The notes below the pieces were generated by a model. The model was not told where the DNA came from, made no database searches, and saw only the letters and a list, made by a program, of their open reading frames with translations. From the NCBI RefSeq assembly GCF_003258595.1, contig NZ_QHHQ01000001.1, forward strand, positions 1,364,001 through 1,428,000: a stretch of 64,000 nt of DNA. The letters run 5' to 3'. A program made the position numbers and the translations under genes. The DNA is from Acuticoccus sediminis (lineage in GTDB: Bacteria; Pseudomonadota; Alphaproteobacteria; Rhizobiales; Amorphaceae). This document shows, piece by piece, positions 55,488 through 63,052 of the stretch (its first letter is position 1; each line of letters opens with the position of its first letter).

Positions 55488-56039
55488 ATGCACGGGCGTC
55501 CGCCTCCTCCCGACCTCGTCATCCGCCCCGAAACCGAAAACGACGACGACGCCGTCGAGGCGATCTACCGCGTCGCGTTCGGCCCGGGCCGCTATTCGCG
55601 AACCGCCTACCGGCTGCGCGAGGGGATCGCGCACGACCCGCGCGTCTCCTTCGTGGCCGACCGCAGCGGGCTGGTCATCGGGGCGATCCGCCAGACGGCG
55701 GTGATGGTGGGGGGACGGCCGGCCTACCTTCTCGGCCCGCTGGCGGTCGCCGAGACGGCGGCCAAGCAGGGCATCGGCCGGACGCTGCTCACCCGCTCCA
55801 TCGAGGCCGCCGCGGCAACGATGGCCGATGCACTGGTTCTCGTCGGCGACCCGGCGTTCTACGCGCCGTCCGGCTTCGAGCAGGTGTGGGACGAGATCGT
55901 CATGCCGGGCCCGGTCGAGCGGCACCGGCTGATGCAGCGGCCGATGCGCGGGCGCGTGCACGGCAGGCTCCTGGCCGATCCATGGCCGGAGGTGGCGCCG
56001 GAGCCGCTCGCCCCGCGGGAGGCGCCGGCGGCGACCTGA
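55488..56039 (+). CDS. GNAT-family N-acetyltransferase
   Basis: 183 residues. The fold starts at LVIRPETENDDDAVEAIYR; the acetyl-CoA loop is KQGIGRTLLTRSIEAA near residue 97, preceded by AYLLGPLAVAET. The region ALVLVGDPAFYAPSGF is typical of YhbS-like acetyltransferases. The ATG at 55488 begins the conserved part. Convergent with the cbiM-like gene. The substrate is unknown. Confidence 0.9.
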   Translation: MHGRPPPPDLVIRPETENDDDAVEAIYRVAFGPGRYSRTAYRLREGIAHDPRVSFVADRSGLVIGAIRQTAVMVGGRPAYLLGPLAVAETAAKQGIGRTLLTRSIEAAAATMADALVLVGDPAFYAPSGFEQVWDEIVMPGPVERHRLMQRPMRGRVHGRLLADPWPEVAPEPLAPREAPAAT

Positions 56040-56113
56040 GCGAGGAGGGGGGCCGTGGGTGGGCCCGTCCTCGCTTCGACACGGGGCCGAAGAAGAAGGG
56101 CCGGACGAAGAAA

Positions 56114-56135
56114 GGCGGGTGCCGGAGCACCCGCC
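56114..56135 (-). terminator. Terminator of the cbiM-like gene
   Basis: GGCGGGTGC-CGGA-GCACCCGCC forms a perfect 9-bp stem with a tetraloop. On the minus strand it is followed by TTTCTTCGTCC and then further pyrimidine-rich DNA, so it fits an intrinsic terminator 9 bases after the cbiM-like stop. Confidence 0.75.
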
Positions 56136-56143
56136 GGGCGGCC

Positions 56144-56824
56144 TCAGGCCGGGCTGTAGACGCGGCGGTTGACCAGCGCGGTACCGCCGAGGAGGCTGGC
56201 GCCGGTCTTTGCGGCGGCGAGCACCGCGAGGTCGGCCAGCGGCTCGATCAGCACCACCAGCATGTATGCGCCGCCGAAGCTCGCGACATTGGCGAGGTTC
56301 TCGGCGCCGAAGCCCTGGCCGTAGAACGCCCAGAAGGCGACCCAGGCGACGATGCCGCCCTGGTAGGCCGTCGACAGCGCCAGCGCCTGAGCGTAGCTCA
56401 CCTCGACGTAAGGGGTCTTCGCCGGGATGATCCGCTTGGCGAGCAGGCTGACCGCGCCGAGCGGCACGATGAGCGTCGTGACGTTGATGAAGTACTGCGG
56501 CAGGTCGTACGGGGCGAAGAAGAGGCCCTGGATGAGGAGGCCGCCGGCGAGGCCGATGGCCGCCGGACCGGCGCCGAAGATCAGGAAGATCGTCGAGCCG
56601 AGGATGAGGTGCACCTCGGAGACGCCGACCGGATAGTGCGGCAGCACCTCGAAGAAGACGAAGACCGCGATGGTCGCGAGGACGGATCGCGTGAGGAAGG
56701 CGACCGGGCCGTCCTGGCGGATCGTGTCGAGCGCGAGCTTCGCGCCGATGACGGCCGAAGCCGCCGCTGTTCCGACGGCAAGCGCCATCTTGGCGCCGTA
56801 GACGACGCCGGGTTCGATATGCAT
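56144..56824 (-). CDS. cbiM: CbiM-like cobalt transport permease (ECF S component), solitary
   Basis: 226 residues with about six or seven membrane helices. The N-terminal MHIEPG carries the His of the CbiM/NikM metal-binding terminus, which requires the start at 56824. Further support: FFEVLPHYPVGVSEVHLILG, a CbiM-like central segment. It lies under a cobalamin riboswitch. No cbiN, cbiQ or cbiO is adjacent, so it either uses a shared energising module from elsewhere or works alone. Cobalt uptake for B12 synthesis is the likely role. Confidence 0.88.
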   Translation of the reverse strand: MHIEPGVVYGAKMALAVGTAAASAVIGAKLALDTIRQDGPVAFLTRSVLATIAVFVFFEVLPHYPVGVSEVHLILGSTIFLIFGAGPAAIGLAGGLLIQGLFFAPYDLPQYFINVTTLIVPLGAVSLLAKRIIPAKTPYVEVSYAQALALSTAYQGGIVAWVAFWAFYGQGFGAENLANVASFGGAYMLVVLIEPLADLAVLAAAKTGASLLGGTALVNRRVYSPA

Positions 56825-56887
56825 GGTTCCACCTTTCTGCACCCACCGTGCAAACGGGGTTCGAGGACGCGGGCGGGAGCCCGCACG

Positions 56888-57056
56888 GCCGATGGCAGGT
56901 GTCCTGGCTTGCGGGTCGCTGCTCGATCCCACCTTCCCAGCCGCGCCCTTCGGGGTGCCGCCAGTGGTGTCACGGGATGTCGCTCGCCGCTCACAGTTGC
57001 GGGGGCAGCCACGGATTCGGTCCCTGTTGGGTACGCCACACCGTGTTCCCTTTTCA
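56888..57056 (-). promoter_or_regulatory. Cobalamin riboswitch
   Basis: On the minus strand the conserved B12 elements occur in order: AAAAGGGAACACGGTG (5' side, 57040-57056), CCGAATCCGTGGCTGCCCCC then GCAACTGTGAGCGG, CACTGGCGGCACCCCG, GGGAAGG and the B12 box AAGCCAGGACACCTGCC (56894-56910). A hairpin GCGGGC-TCCC-GCCCGC (56869-56884) lies just after it and AAAGGTGG precedes the cbiM ATG, so the expression platform is in the next 60 bases. High B12 should lower cbiM expression. Confidence 0.93.
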
Positions 57057-57268
57057 CCCGCCCCATGCGTCTGCCGGAGCGGGAGCCATCGCGGGACAAA
57101 ATCCCGCAGGCGGGTCCAGGATGCAAGCCTTAGTTCCCGGGACGGTGATCACGGCCGCGCTGTCGGTGGACACGGCGCGACGAAGCTAACGATAACGCAT
57201 AGGCTGCTCTTTCCATTTTGCGTCGGCGGACGGTAACGTCGCGTGACATCACAACAGACGAGCCCGAC

Positions 57269-58342
57269 ATGACGCGTTTTGCGCCACTCCTCGCTTTGAC
57301 CGCCGCCGCCGCTCTGATGACCGGCCCCGCCAGCGCTCAGGACCCGACGAAGGCCTGCTTCGTCTACGTCGGCTCGATCGGTGACTTCGGCTGGACCTAC
57401 CAGCACGACCAGGGCCGCCTCGCCGTCGAGGCCGCGTACGGCGACAAGGTCGAGACCGCGTATCTGGAGAACGTCGCCGAGGGGGCGGACGCGGAGCGGG
57501 CGATCGAGCGTCTGGCACGGTCGGGCTGCGACATCGTCTTCACGACGTCGTTCGGCTTCATGGACGCCACCAACCGCGTCGCCCGCCGCTTCCCGGACAT
57601 CAAGTTCGAGCACGCGACCGGCTACAAGCGCGAGTATCCGAACGTCTCGACATACAATTCGAAGTTCTACGAGGGCCGCTACGTGATCGGCCAGATCGCG
57701 GCGCAGGTGTCGAAGACCGGCACCGCCGGCTACATCGCCTCCTTCCCGATCCCCGAGGTCGTGCGCGGCATCAACGCCTTCCTCCTCGGCGCGCAGTCCG
57801 TGGACCCGGACTTCAAGCTGAAGGTCATCTGGGTGAACACCTGGTTCGACCCGCCGCGGGAGGCGGACGCGGCGCGCGCGCTGATCGACCAGGGGGTCGA
57901 CATCATCACCCAGCACACCGATTCGACCGCGCCGATGCAGGTTGCGGCCGAGCGCGGCGTGCATGCCTTCGGCCAGGCCTCCGACCAGATCGAGTTCGGC
58001 CCCGAGACGCAGCTCACCGCGATCGTCGACGACTGGGCGCCCTACTACATCGAGGAGGTGGGCGCGGTGATGAACGGCACCTGGAAGCAGCAGGACACCT
58101 GGCACGGCCTCGCCGAGGGCAACGTCTCCATGGCGCCCTACACCAACATGCCGCCCGAGGTCGCCGCGAAGGCCGAAGAGACGGCGAACGCGATCGCCTC
58201 CGGCGCGCTCGAGCCGTTCACCGGCCCGATCAACAAGCAGGACGGCTCGGTGTGGCTGGCGGAGGGGCAGGAGGCGAGCGACGGCGAACTCCTCGGCCTC
58301 AACTTCTACATCGAAGGCGTCGACGGGCAGCTACCGCAGTAA
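57269..58342 (+). CDS. BMP-family ABC transporter substrate-binding protein (orphan)
   Basis: 357 residues; signal peptide 1-24 (ending PASAQD) supports ATG 57269. BMP/PnrA family: ACFVYVGSIGDFGWTYQHDQ at the N-terminus, FTTSFGFMDA, FPDIKFEHATGYK and QHTDSTAPMQVAAERG. Family members bind purine nucleosides or, in this subgroup, other ligands. The ATPase and permease genes that normally accompany it are absent on both sides. A palindrome follows the gene. Confidence 0.92.
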   Translation: MTRFAPLLALTAAAALMTGPASAQDPTKACFVYVGSIGDFGWTYQHDQGRLAVEAAYGDKVETAYLENVAEGADAERAIERLARSGCDIVFTTSFGFMDATNRVARRFPDIKFEHATGYKREYPNVSTYNSKFYEGRYVIGQIAAQVSKTGTAGYIASFPIPEVVRGINAFLLGAQSVDPDFKLKVIWVNTWFDPPREADAARALIDQGVDIITQHTDSTAPMQVAAERGVHAFGQASDQIEFGPETQLTAIVDDWAPYYIEEVGAVMNGTWKQQDTWHGLAEGNVSMAPYTNMPPEVAAKAEETANAIASGALEPFTGPINKQDGSVWLAEGQEASDGELLGLNFYIEGVDGQLPQ

Positions 58343-58357
58343 TCGCCCGGACGACCA

Positions 58358-58383
58358 CGGGTCAGGACGATCGTCCTGACCCG
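58358..58383 (+). terminator. Perfect 26-bp palindrome after the BMP-type gene
   Basis: CGGGTCAGGACGA followed directly by TCGTCCTGACCCG, 13-base arms with no spacer, 15 bases after the stop. It can fold as a terminator hairpin with a small loop; no U-run follows. An operator for the next gene is an alternative. Confidence 0.55.
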
Positions 58384-58526
58384 CGCAGCGCCTGTGGCCA
58401 AACGGCCGCCGGCGCTTGCCGTGCGTTTCAGACGAGACATACTTTGGCATCGCCGCCCTCGACATCGCCGGGGGCGGATGGCCCGGGCGACCGTGCCGCG
58501 CGCCGGAGGGAGGAGAGTCGGGCACC

Positions 58527-59441
58527 ATGCGCCTCGCGCTGATCACGCCGAGCTTCAGCCGAGACCACCCGCTGTGCGTCGACCTCTGCCGCTCGATCGA
58601 CACCTACCTCGCCGACGACATCGAGCACGTCCTCATCGTCCCGGAGGCGGACAAGGCCCTGTTCGCCCCGCTCGCCGGCCCTCGCCGGCGCATCATGACG
58701 GACGAGGAGGTGCTGCCGACGACGCTCTGGAAGCTGCCGCTCCCGACCCGGATCGGCATCCCCGGCGTCTGGCACAAGCGCATCCGCACGCTCTACCTGA
58801 CGCCGAAGCTCAGGGTGACGCGCGGCTGGCTGGTCCAGCAGGTGGTCAAGATGTCGGCGCACCGGGTGTCGGACGCGGAGGGCTTCGTCTTCGTCGACTC
58901 CGACATCGCCTTCGTGCGCCCCTTCGGCACGGACACGTTCGTCCGGGACGGCAAGCTGCGCTTCCTGTACGAGCCGGACTGCATCTACCAGTGGGTGGAC
59001 CAGTACACGCGGTGGCAGGACGTCGCCTGCGATCTCCTCGGCATCGACCGCTTCCCGTTCGCCAACGACAACTACATCGGTGCCGGGATCTGCTGGCGGC
59101 GGGACCGTCTCGCCGAGGTGCGCGACCGGATCGAGGCGACCGCCGGGCGCCCCTACCACGAGGTGCTCCTCGGTCAGACCTCGTTCGCCGAATACGTCAT
59201 CTACGGCACCTACTGCCGGCACGTGATCAAGGGCGACACGGGCCACTACGAGACGCCGCGGAGCTTCTGCCTCGGCGACTGGGTGTTCGACACGTCCGAC
59301 CCGTCCGGCTATTCGGCGTTCGTCAACGGGCTGGCCGACGACCACGTCGCGGTCCTCATCCAGTCGACGAACGAATGGCCGACCGAGCGGCGGCGCGCGG
59401 CGATCGACGCGATCCGCCAGAACGCCGGGCTCGCGGCATGA
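58527..59441 (+). CDS. DUF6492 family protein (glycosyltransferase-like)
   Basis: 304 residues. It opens with MRLALITPSFSRDHPLCVDL and has a DxD-type element in FVFVDSDIAFVRPF (Asp124, Asp126), LYEPDCIYQWVDQYTRW and FANDNYIGAGICWRRD, as expected for a GT-A-like nucleotide-sugar enzyme. The DUF6492 group is found near polysaccharide genes but is not characterised. GGGAGGAG lies upstream of the ATG. The stop overlaps the next gene's start (ATGA), so the two proteins are made together. Confidence 0.82.
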   Translation: MRLALITPSFSRDHPLCVDLCRSIDTYLADDIEHVLIVPEADKALFAPLAGPRRRIMTDEEVLPTTLWKLPLPTRIGIPGVWHKRIRTLYLTPKLRVTRGWLVQQVVKMSAHRVSDAEGFVFVDSDIAFVRPFGTDTFVRDGKLRFLYEPDCIYQWVDQYTRWQDVACDLLGIDRFPFANDNYIGAGICWRRDRLAEVRDRIEATAGRPYHEVLLGQTSFAEYVIYGTYCRHVIKGDTGHYETPRSFCLGDWVFDTSDPSGYSAFVNGLADDHVAVLIQSTNEWPTERRRAAIDAIRQNAGLAA

Positions 59442-60253
59442 GCGGGCGGGCGGTGCGCGCGGCCACCCGCCGCGTCCTGCGCCGCCTCGCGCTCGCCCTG
59501 GCGGTCGTCGCCGGTGCCACGCAGCCCCTGCTGGCGCAGACGCCCTATTCGAACGCGGAGCTGATCGACGGCTTCATGCTGACGGTCTTCGGCGCGGAGG
59601 TCGGCAACACGGCGCGCGATCTCGAGGCGGCGAGCGTCGTCAAGAAGTTCGAAGGGCCGGTCCATTACTCCATCGTCTCGATGGCCAACGAGGACTACTC
59701 GGGGAGCGTCCGCGCGTTCCTGCGCGACCTGTCGCGCGCCGTCGACGGGCTGACGCTGAGCGAGGCGGCGGCGCCCCGGATGGCCGACATGGTCATCTTC
59801 ATGGTCGACCGGAACGACTACGTGCCGACGATCCGCAGCGAGGTCTGGCCGGGCGTCGATACCGGGTTCCTCGAGGAGAACGCCTGCTCGGCGGTGATCG
59901 CGGCGCGCCCGTCCGGCATCGAGCGGGCGTTCGTCTTCCTCGTCGCGGACGAGGGCTTCGTGCCGCTCTCCCACTGCATGGTCGAGGAGATCTCGCAAAG
60001 CCTCGGGCCCGCCAACGACAGCGACGACCTGCCGGACTCGATCTTCAACGACTCGTCCGAGGTGAACGTCTTCGGTGTGTTCGACTGGTATATCCTGAAC
60101 ATGCTGTACGACCCGCGGGTGCGTCCGGGCATGCGGATCGACGAAGTCGCCGCCGTCCTGCCGGATGTGATCGCCGATGCGAGGACCCGGCTGCCGTCAA
60201 TCATGGCGACGCGCCCGGCCATTGCAGCTCACGCATCTTTTACCCCGCCGTAA
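59438..60253 (+). CDS. DUF2927 exported protein
   Basis: 271 residues with an Arg-rich signal peptide (RRLALALAVVAGATQPLLAQ, ending near residue 34). The DUF2927 core contains FEGPVHYSIVSM, FLRDLSRAVDGLTLSEA, then CMVEEISQSLGPANDSDDLP, SIFND and MLYDPRVRPGM. The family is found in alphaproteobacteria and has no known activity; the conserved His, Cys and Asp do not define an enzyme class for me. Co-translated with the DUF6492 gene. Confidence 0.82.
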   Translation: MSGRAVRAATRRVLRRLALALAVVAGATQPLLAQTPYSNAELIDGFMLTVFGAEVGNTARDLEAASVVKKFEGPVHYSIVSMANEDYSGSVRAFLRDLSRAVDGLTLSEAAAPRMADMVIFMVDRNDYVPTIRSEVWPGVDTGFLEENACSAVIAARPSGIERAFVFLVADEGFVPLSHCMVEEISQSLGPANDSDDLPDSIFNDSSEVNVFGVFDWYILNMLYDPRVRPGMRIDEVAAVLPDVIADARTRLPSIMATRPAIAAHASFTPP

Positions 60254-60379
60254 CTATTTCGCCACAATCGCCGGAAATTAAACTTCCTCTCGCCACTGTG
60301 AGTAGGAGTTCTGACCCAGGGCGAACATATCATGGTGGCGTATGCGAAGAGCAGTCCGCAGAGCGAGGGGTTGTGCCGT

Positions 60380-61222
60380 ATGTCCAAACGTTACCGTTAT
60401 CTGACGAGCGGCGCGATCGGCGCCGCGCTCATGCTGGGCTCGATCTATCCCGCAGCCGCGGACAGTGAGCGAGCCTGGTGGATCCAGACGCTGCGCGAAC
60501 ACCAGATGCAGAACGGCACGACCGTCGGCGTGACGCCGACGACGCAGAGGCGCGCCGCCGTCGCCGCGTCGCCCGTCGGCCGTGCGCCCGCCTCGACGAC
60601 GGTGACGTCGGTCACCCGGCCGCGGGGCAATGTGAGCGCCGTCGCGGCCGCCCAGTCCGCCCCGGTCTACCGGATGGTGGGCGGGCGCGTCATGCCGCTC
60701 GAGCCGACCGTCGCCGAGCAGCAGCGCACGATCATCCATCAGGCCGCCGTCGCGCCGGCCGCCCCGTCGCTGCAGATCGACCCGCAGTTCCTGCCGACGG
60801 AAGTCTCCTTCAGCGGCTACGCGCCGGGCACGATCGTCATCGACACGGAGGAGAAGTACCTCTACCTCGCGATGCCCGGCGGTGTTGCCAAGCGCTACGG
60901 CGTCGGCGTCGGCCGCCCCGGCTTCCAGTGGGCCGGGACGCACCGCATCTCCCGCAAGGCCGAGTGGCCGGGCTGGACCCCGCCGCCGCAGATGCGCAAG
61001 CGCCAGCCCGAGCTGCCCGCCTACATGGAAGGGGGGCCGAACAACCCGCTCGGCGCGCGCGCCATGTATCTCGGGTCGAGCCTCTACCGCATCCATGGCT
61101 CCAACGCGCCCTGGACGATCGGCCACGAGGTGTCTTCCGGCTGCATCCGTATGCGCAACGAGGACGTCGTGGACCTCTACGAGCGCGTAAAGGTCGGCAC
61201 CAAGGTCGTGGTCATCCGCTGA
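60380..61222 (+). CDS. L,D-transpeptidase (YkuD/ErfK family)
   Basis: 280 residues. Signal peptide MSKRYRYLTSGAIGAALM to PAAADS, Ala/Thr-rich linker, then a YkuD domain from about 140. Catalytic residues: His239 in RIHGSN and Cys255 in SSGCIRMRNED, with Arg257. Such enzymes make 3-3 peptidoglycan crosslinks or anchor lipoproteins or outer-membrane proteins. GAGGGG precedes ATG 60380; an in-frame ATG at 60332 would extend the N-terminus by 16 residues and spoil the signal peptide. Confidence 0.93.
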   Translation: MSKRYRYLTSGAIGAALMLGSIYPAAADSERAWWIQTLREHQMQNGTTVGVTPTTQRRAAVAASPVGRAPASTTVTSVTRPRGNVSAVAAAQSAPVYRMVGGRVMPLEPTVAEQQRTIIHQAAVAPAAPSLQIDPQFLPTEVSFSGYAPGTIVIDTEEKYLYLAMPGGVAKRYGVGVGRPGFQWAGTHRISRKAEWPGWTPPPQMRKRQPELPAYMEGGPNNPLGARAMYLGSSLYRIHGSNAPWTIGHEVSSGCIRMRNEDVVDLYERVKVGTKVVVIR

Positions 61223-61240
61223 GCGGTTGCAAAAATGACG

Positions 61241-61282
61241 GTCGGTCTGCGCCGCAGGCCGACACCGCCCTGTTTCAGGGCG
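61241..61282 (+). terminator. Tandem hairpins after the L,D-transpeptidase gene
   Basis: GTCGGTCTGCG pairs with CGCAGGCCGAC across an overlapping loop (61241-61263), and CGCCCTG-TTT-CAGGGCG (61266-61282) is a perfect 7-bp hairpin. Together they separate the transpeptidase from the crp-type gene. Neither is followed by a strong U-run. Confidence 0.6.
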
Positions 61283-61373
61283 TTCAAGCGATATTCTTCA
61301 TTGCATAGTGACGTAACACTTTCTTAATGTGGCACCGCCGCTGCGGGGGAGCGGTGCTAATCGGCGAGGCATA

Positions 61374-62060
61374 ATGCGCGTCAATCCGCAAGTTCTGTCC
61401 CAGAGTGTCGCCCTCGATGGACTGCCGGAAGAGCTCGCGGAAGAGCTGACCAAGGTCGCCCGCACGCGCCCCGTCAAATCCGGCCAGTCCGTATTCGAGG
61501 CCGGCGACCCGGGCGATGGCTTCTACGCTCTTCTGGAGGGCTCTCTTCGCGTCATCCTGCGCGGCGAGGAGCACGAGCAGGTGCTCGCCCTGCTGTCGCC
61601 CGGCGCGATCTTCGGGGAGATGTCGCTGTTCGACGGCGAGCCGCGCTCGGCCAGCGTCGTGGCGGCCAAGCCGTCGCGCGTCGCGTTCTTCGACAAGTCA
61701 GCGGTCTACCGGTTCGCCGACGACCACCCGGCCGTCTACCGGCACATGCTGGCGATCGTCGGCAAGCGCCTTCGCGCGTCCAACGCGTCGCTGGCGGCGC
61801 GCTCGCTGCTCCCCCTGTCGGGGCGCGTGGCGCAGACGCTGCTGCACCTCGCCGACCTCTTCGGCAAGGATGTCGGCCAGGGGCGCACGCTGGTTCACCA
61901 CAAGATCAGCCAGGCCGATCTCGCCGCCATGGTCGGCGCGGCCCGCGAGAACGTCTCGCGCGTCCTCAACGACTGGAAGCGCGAGGGGCACATCAGCCGG
62001 ATCTCCGGCTACTACTGCATCGAGGAGGCCTCGGTGCTGCGGGCCCTCGCGACCATCTAG
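61374..62060 (+). CDS. Crp/Fnr-family transcriptional regulator
   Basis: 228 residues. Cyclic-nucleotide-binding domain (about 12-125) with GEMSLFDGEPRSASV at 81-95, similar to the cAMP-phosphate pocket; dimer helix about 115-145; HTH about 172-200, ISQADLAAMVGAARENVSRV. The N-terminal Cys cluster of oxygen-sensing Fnr is absent (the only visible Cys is at 215), so it is not an Fe-S Fnr. Recognition helix ARENVSRVLNDW is Crp-like. The ATG at 61374 follows a TAA-rich leader; the ligand is not known. Confidence 0.92.
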   Translation: MRVNPQVLSQSVALDGLPEELAEELTKVARTRPVKSGQSVFEAGDPGDGFYALLEGSLRVILRGEEHEQVLALLSPGAIFGEMSLFDGEPRSASVVAAKPSRVAFFDKSAVYRFADDHPAVYRHMLAIVGKRLRASNASLAARSLLPLSGRVAQTLLHLADLFGKDVGQGRTLVHHKISQADLAAMVGAARENVSRVLNDWKREGHISRISGYYCIEEASVLRALATI

Positions 62061-62066
62061 CCGCGC

Positions 62067-62094
62067 GGCACGGCCCGGGAGGCTCCGGCGTGCC
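62067..62094 (+). terminator. Hairpin after the Crp-type gene
   Basis: GGCACG and CGTGCC pair around an inner CGG/CCG stem, 7 bases after the stop codon. GC-rich, with no U-run. Confidence 0.45.
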
Positions 62095-62124
62095 CGGGAT
62101 CGGGCTTGGGGACGCCCCGACTGC

Positions 62125-62274
62125 CGGGCGGCCGACGAGACGCGGCCGACCGGTCCGGACAGGGCGGGCGCCCCGGATCCACACGTCGCGGAGACCCTTC
62201 TGGAGGAGGATGGTGGTGAGTGTCGCCGTCGTGATCCCCCGGAGGATCTGGCGCGTGTCGGCGTCGGTCGTCAT
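62125..62274 (-). pseudogene. 5' fragment of an RraA-family gene
   Basis: From ATG 62274 the frame reads 50 residues that match the N-terminal part of RraA-like / 4-hydroxy-4-methyl-2-oxoglutarate aldolase proteins: ILRGITTATLTTILLQKGLR, then DVWIRGARPVRTGRPRLVG. In intact proteins this is followed by a FTLRFIPARED-like run and another 150 residues. Here the sequence changes to unrelated Pro/Gly-rich codons and runs into the crp terminator. So the 3' three-quarters of the gene are missing; no further fragments are visible nearby. Confidence 0.65.
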
Positions 62275-62420
62275 GCCGCTGTCCCTTGACCGTCGCCCGG
62301 TGTCCCCGGCGACCGGTCGGCCTCGGTCGATCCATATCGCTCAGAAGCGGGGGAGGACGGGAGGCGGCTGCGGCGGTCCCGCCATCGCGACGGCGGGACA
62401 GGCGGCTGCAAGCGGCGGGG

Positions 62421-62552
62421 TTAGAAGGGGAAGGCGTTGATTCCGGCGGTGAGGCTTCCGACCACCAGCGCCAGCAGGATCAAATATTCGGGCAGCGAGG
62501 ACTGGGTCTTTTCCGGCTGGGTCTGTTCGATGGGGTCGTGATCTTGCGGCAT
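62421..62552 (-). CDS. 43-residue single-helix membrane protein
   Basis: A short gene with a clear ribosome site (AGAGGAAG, 5 bases before the ATG). The protein has a polar, acidic N-terminus rich in Gln, Glu and Asp (residues 1-19), then one hydrophobic helix (about 20-40, LPEYLILLALVVGSLTAGIN) and ends AFPF. The N-terminal charge predicts an outside or periplasmic tail uncertainly. No family recognised. It lies 146 bases upstream of the RraA fragment on the same strand. Confidence 0.6.
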   Translation of the reverse strand: MPQDHDPIEQTQPEKTQSSLPEYLILLALVVGSLTAGINAFPF

Positions 62553-63052
62553 TGATCTTCCTCTATTCGCCACAACAACGGCAACGCGCACAAATGGTTT
62601 CACGCTCAGCGCAATAAATCGGTATACGTTGGAATGAGGGGTCCCATCCGTCCAAACCCCGATAATCGCGCACGAACCCTAGAGCTTTGCGCGCGCAGGG
62701 GACAGATGAGTTCGTCCCTATACACGATCGGCGTCGTTGGGTGGTGAAGATCCCGTAAAGGGTTTCCGGCCGAATGGAACCTGTTTCTTTATCTCCGGGG
62801 CGTCTCGCCTGTGGATACTTAAAAATGTTTCGGTTCGGAGATGTGCCGGTAGCACCTCCGCCGGCGCCGGGCCAGTCGCGAGCGTGGGGGAACCGCCCCG
62901 CCGGCCCCATTCCGGGCGCCAGTGCGGCGTCTGGGTGACACATCTGCCGGTCCCGCGCTCTCCAGACGGCACGCCCTCACACCTTGCGAACCCGCAAGGC
63001 CTATGGTCAGGCTTCCAATCAAGCGAAAAAATGCTCGCCTGAGGAGCCTCCA
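62553..63052. other. 500-bp gap before the LivK-like gene
   Basis: More AT-rich than the flanks. It should hold divergent promoters for the small membrane protein and the LivK-like gene. Open frames present are Cys/Pro/Arg-rich with no family signature. No tRNA, no known riboswitch and no strong palindrome was recognised. An A/T patch, CTTAAAAATG (62818-62827), and the ribosome site GAGGAG before 63053 are the clearest signals. Confidence 0.55.
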
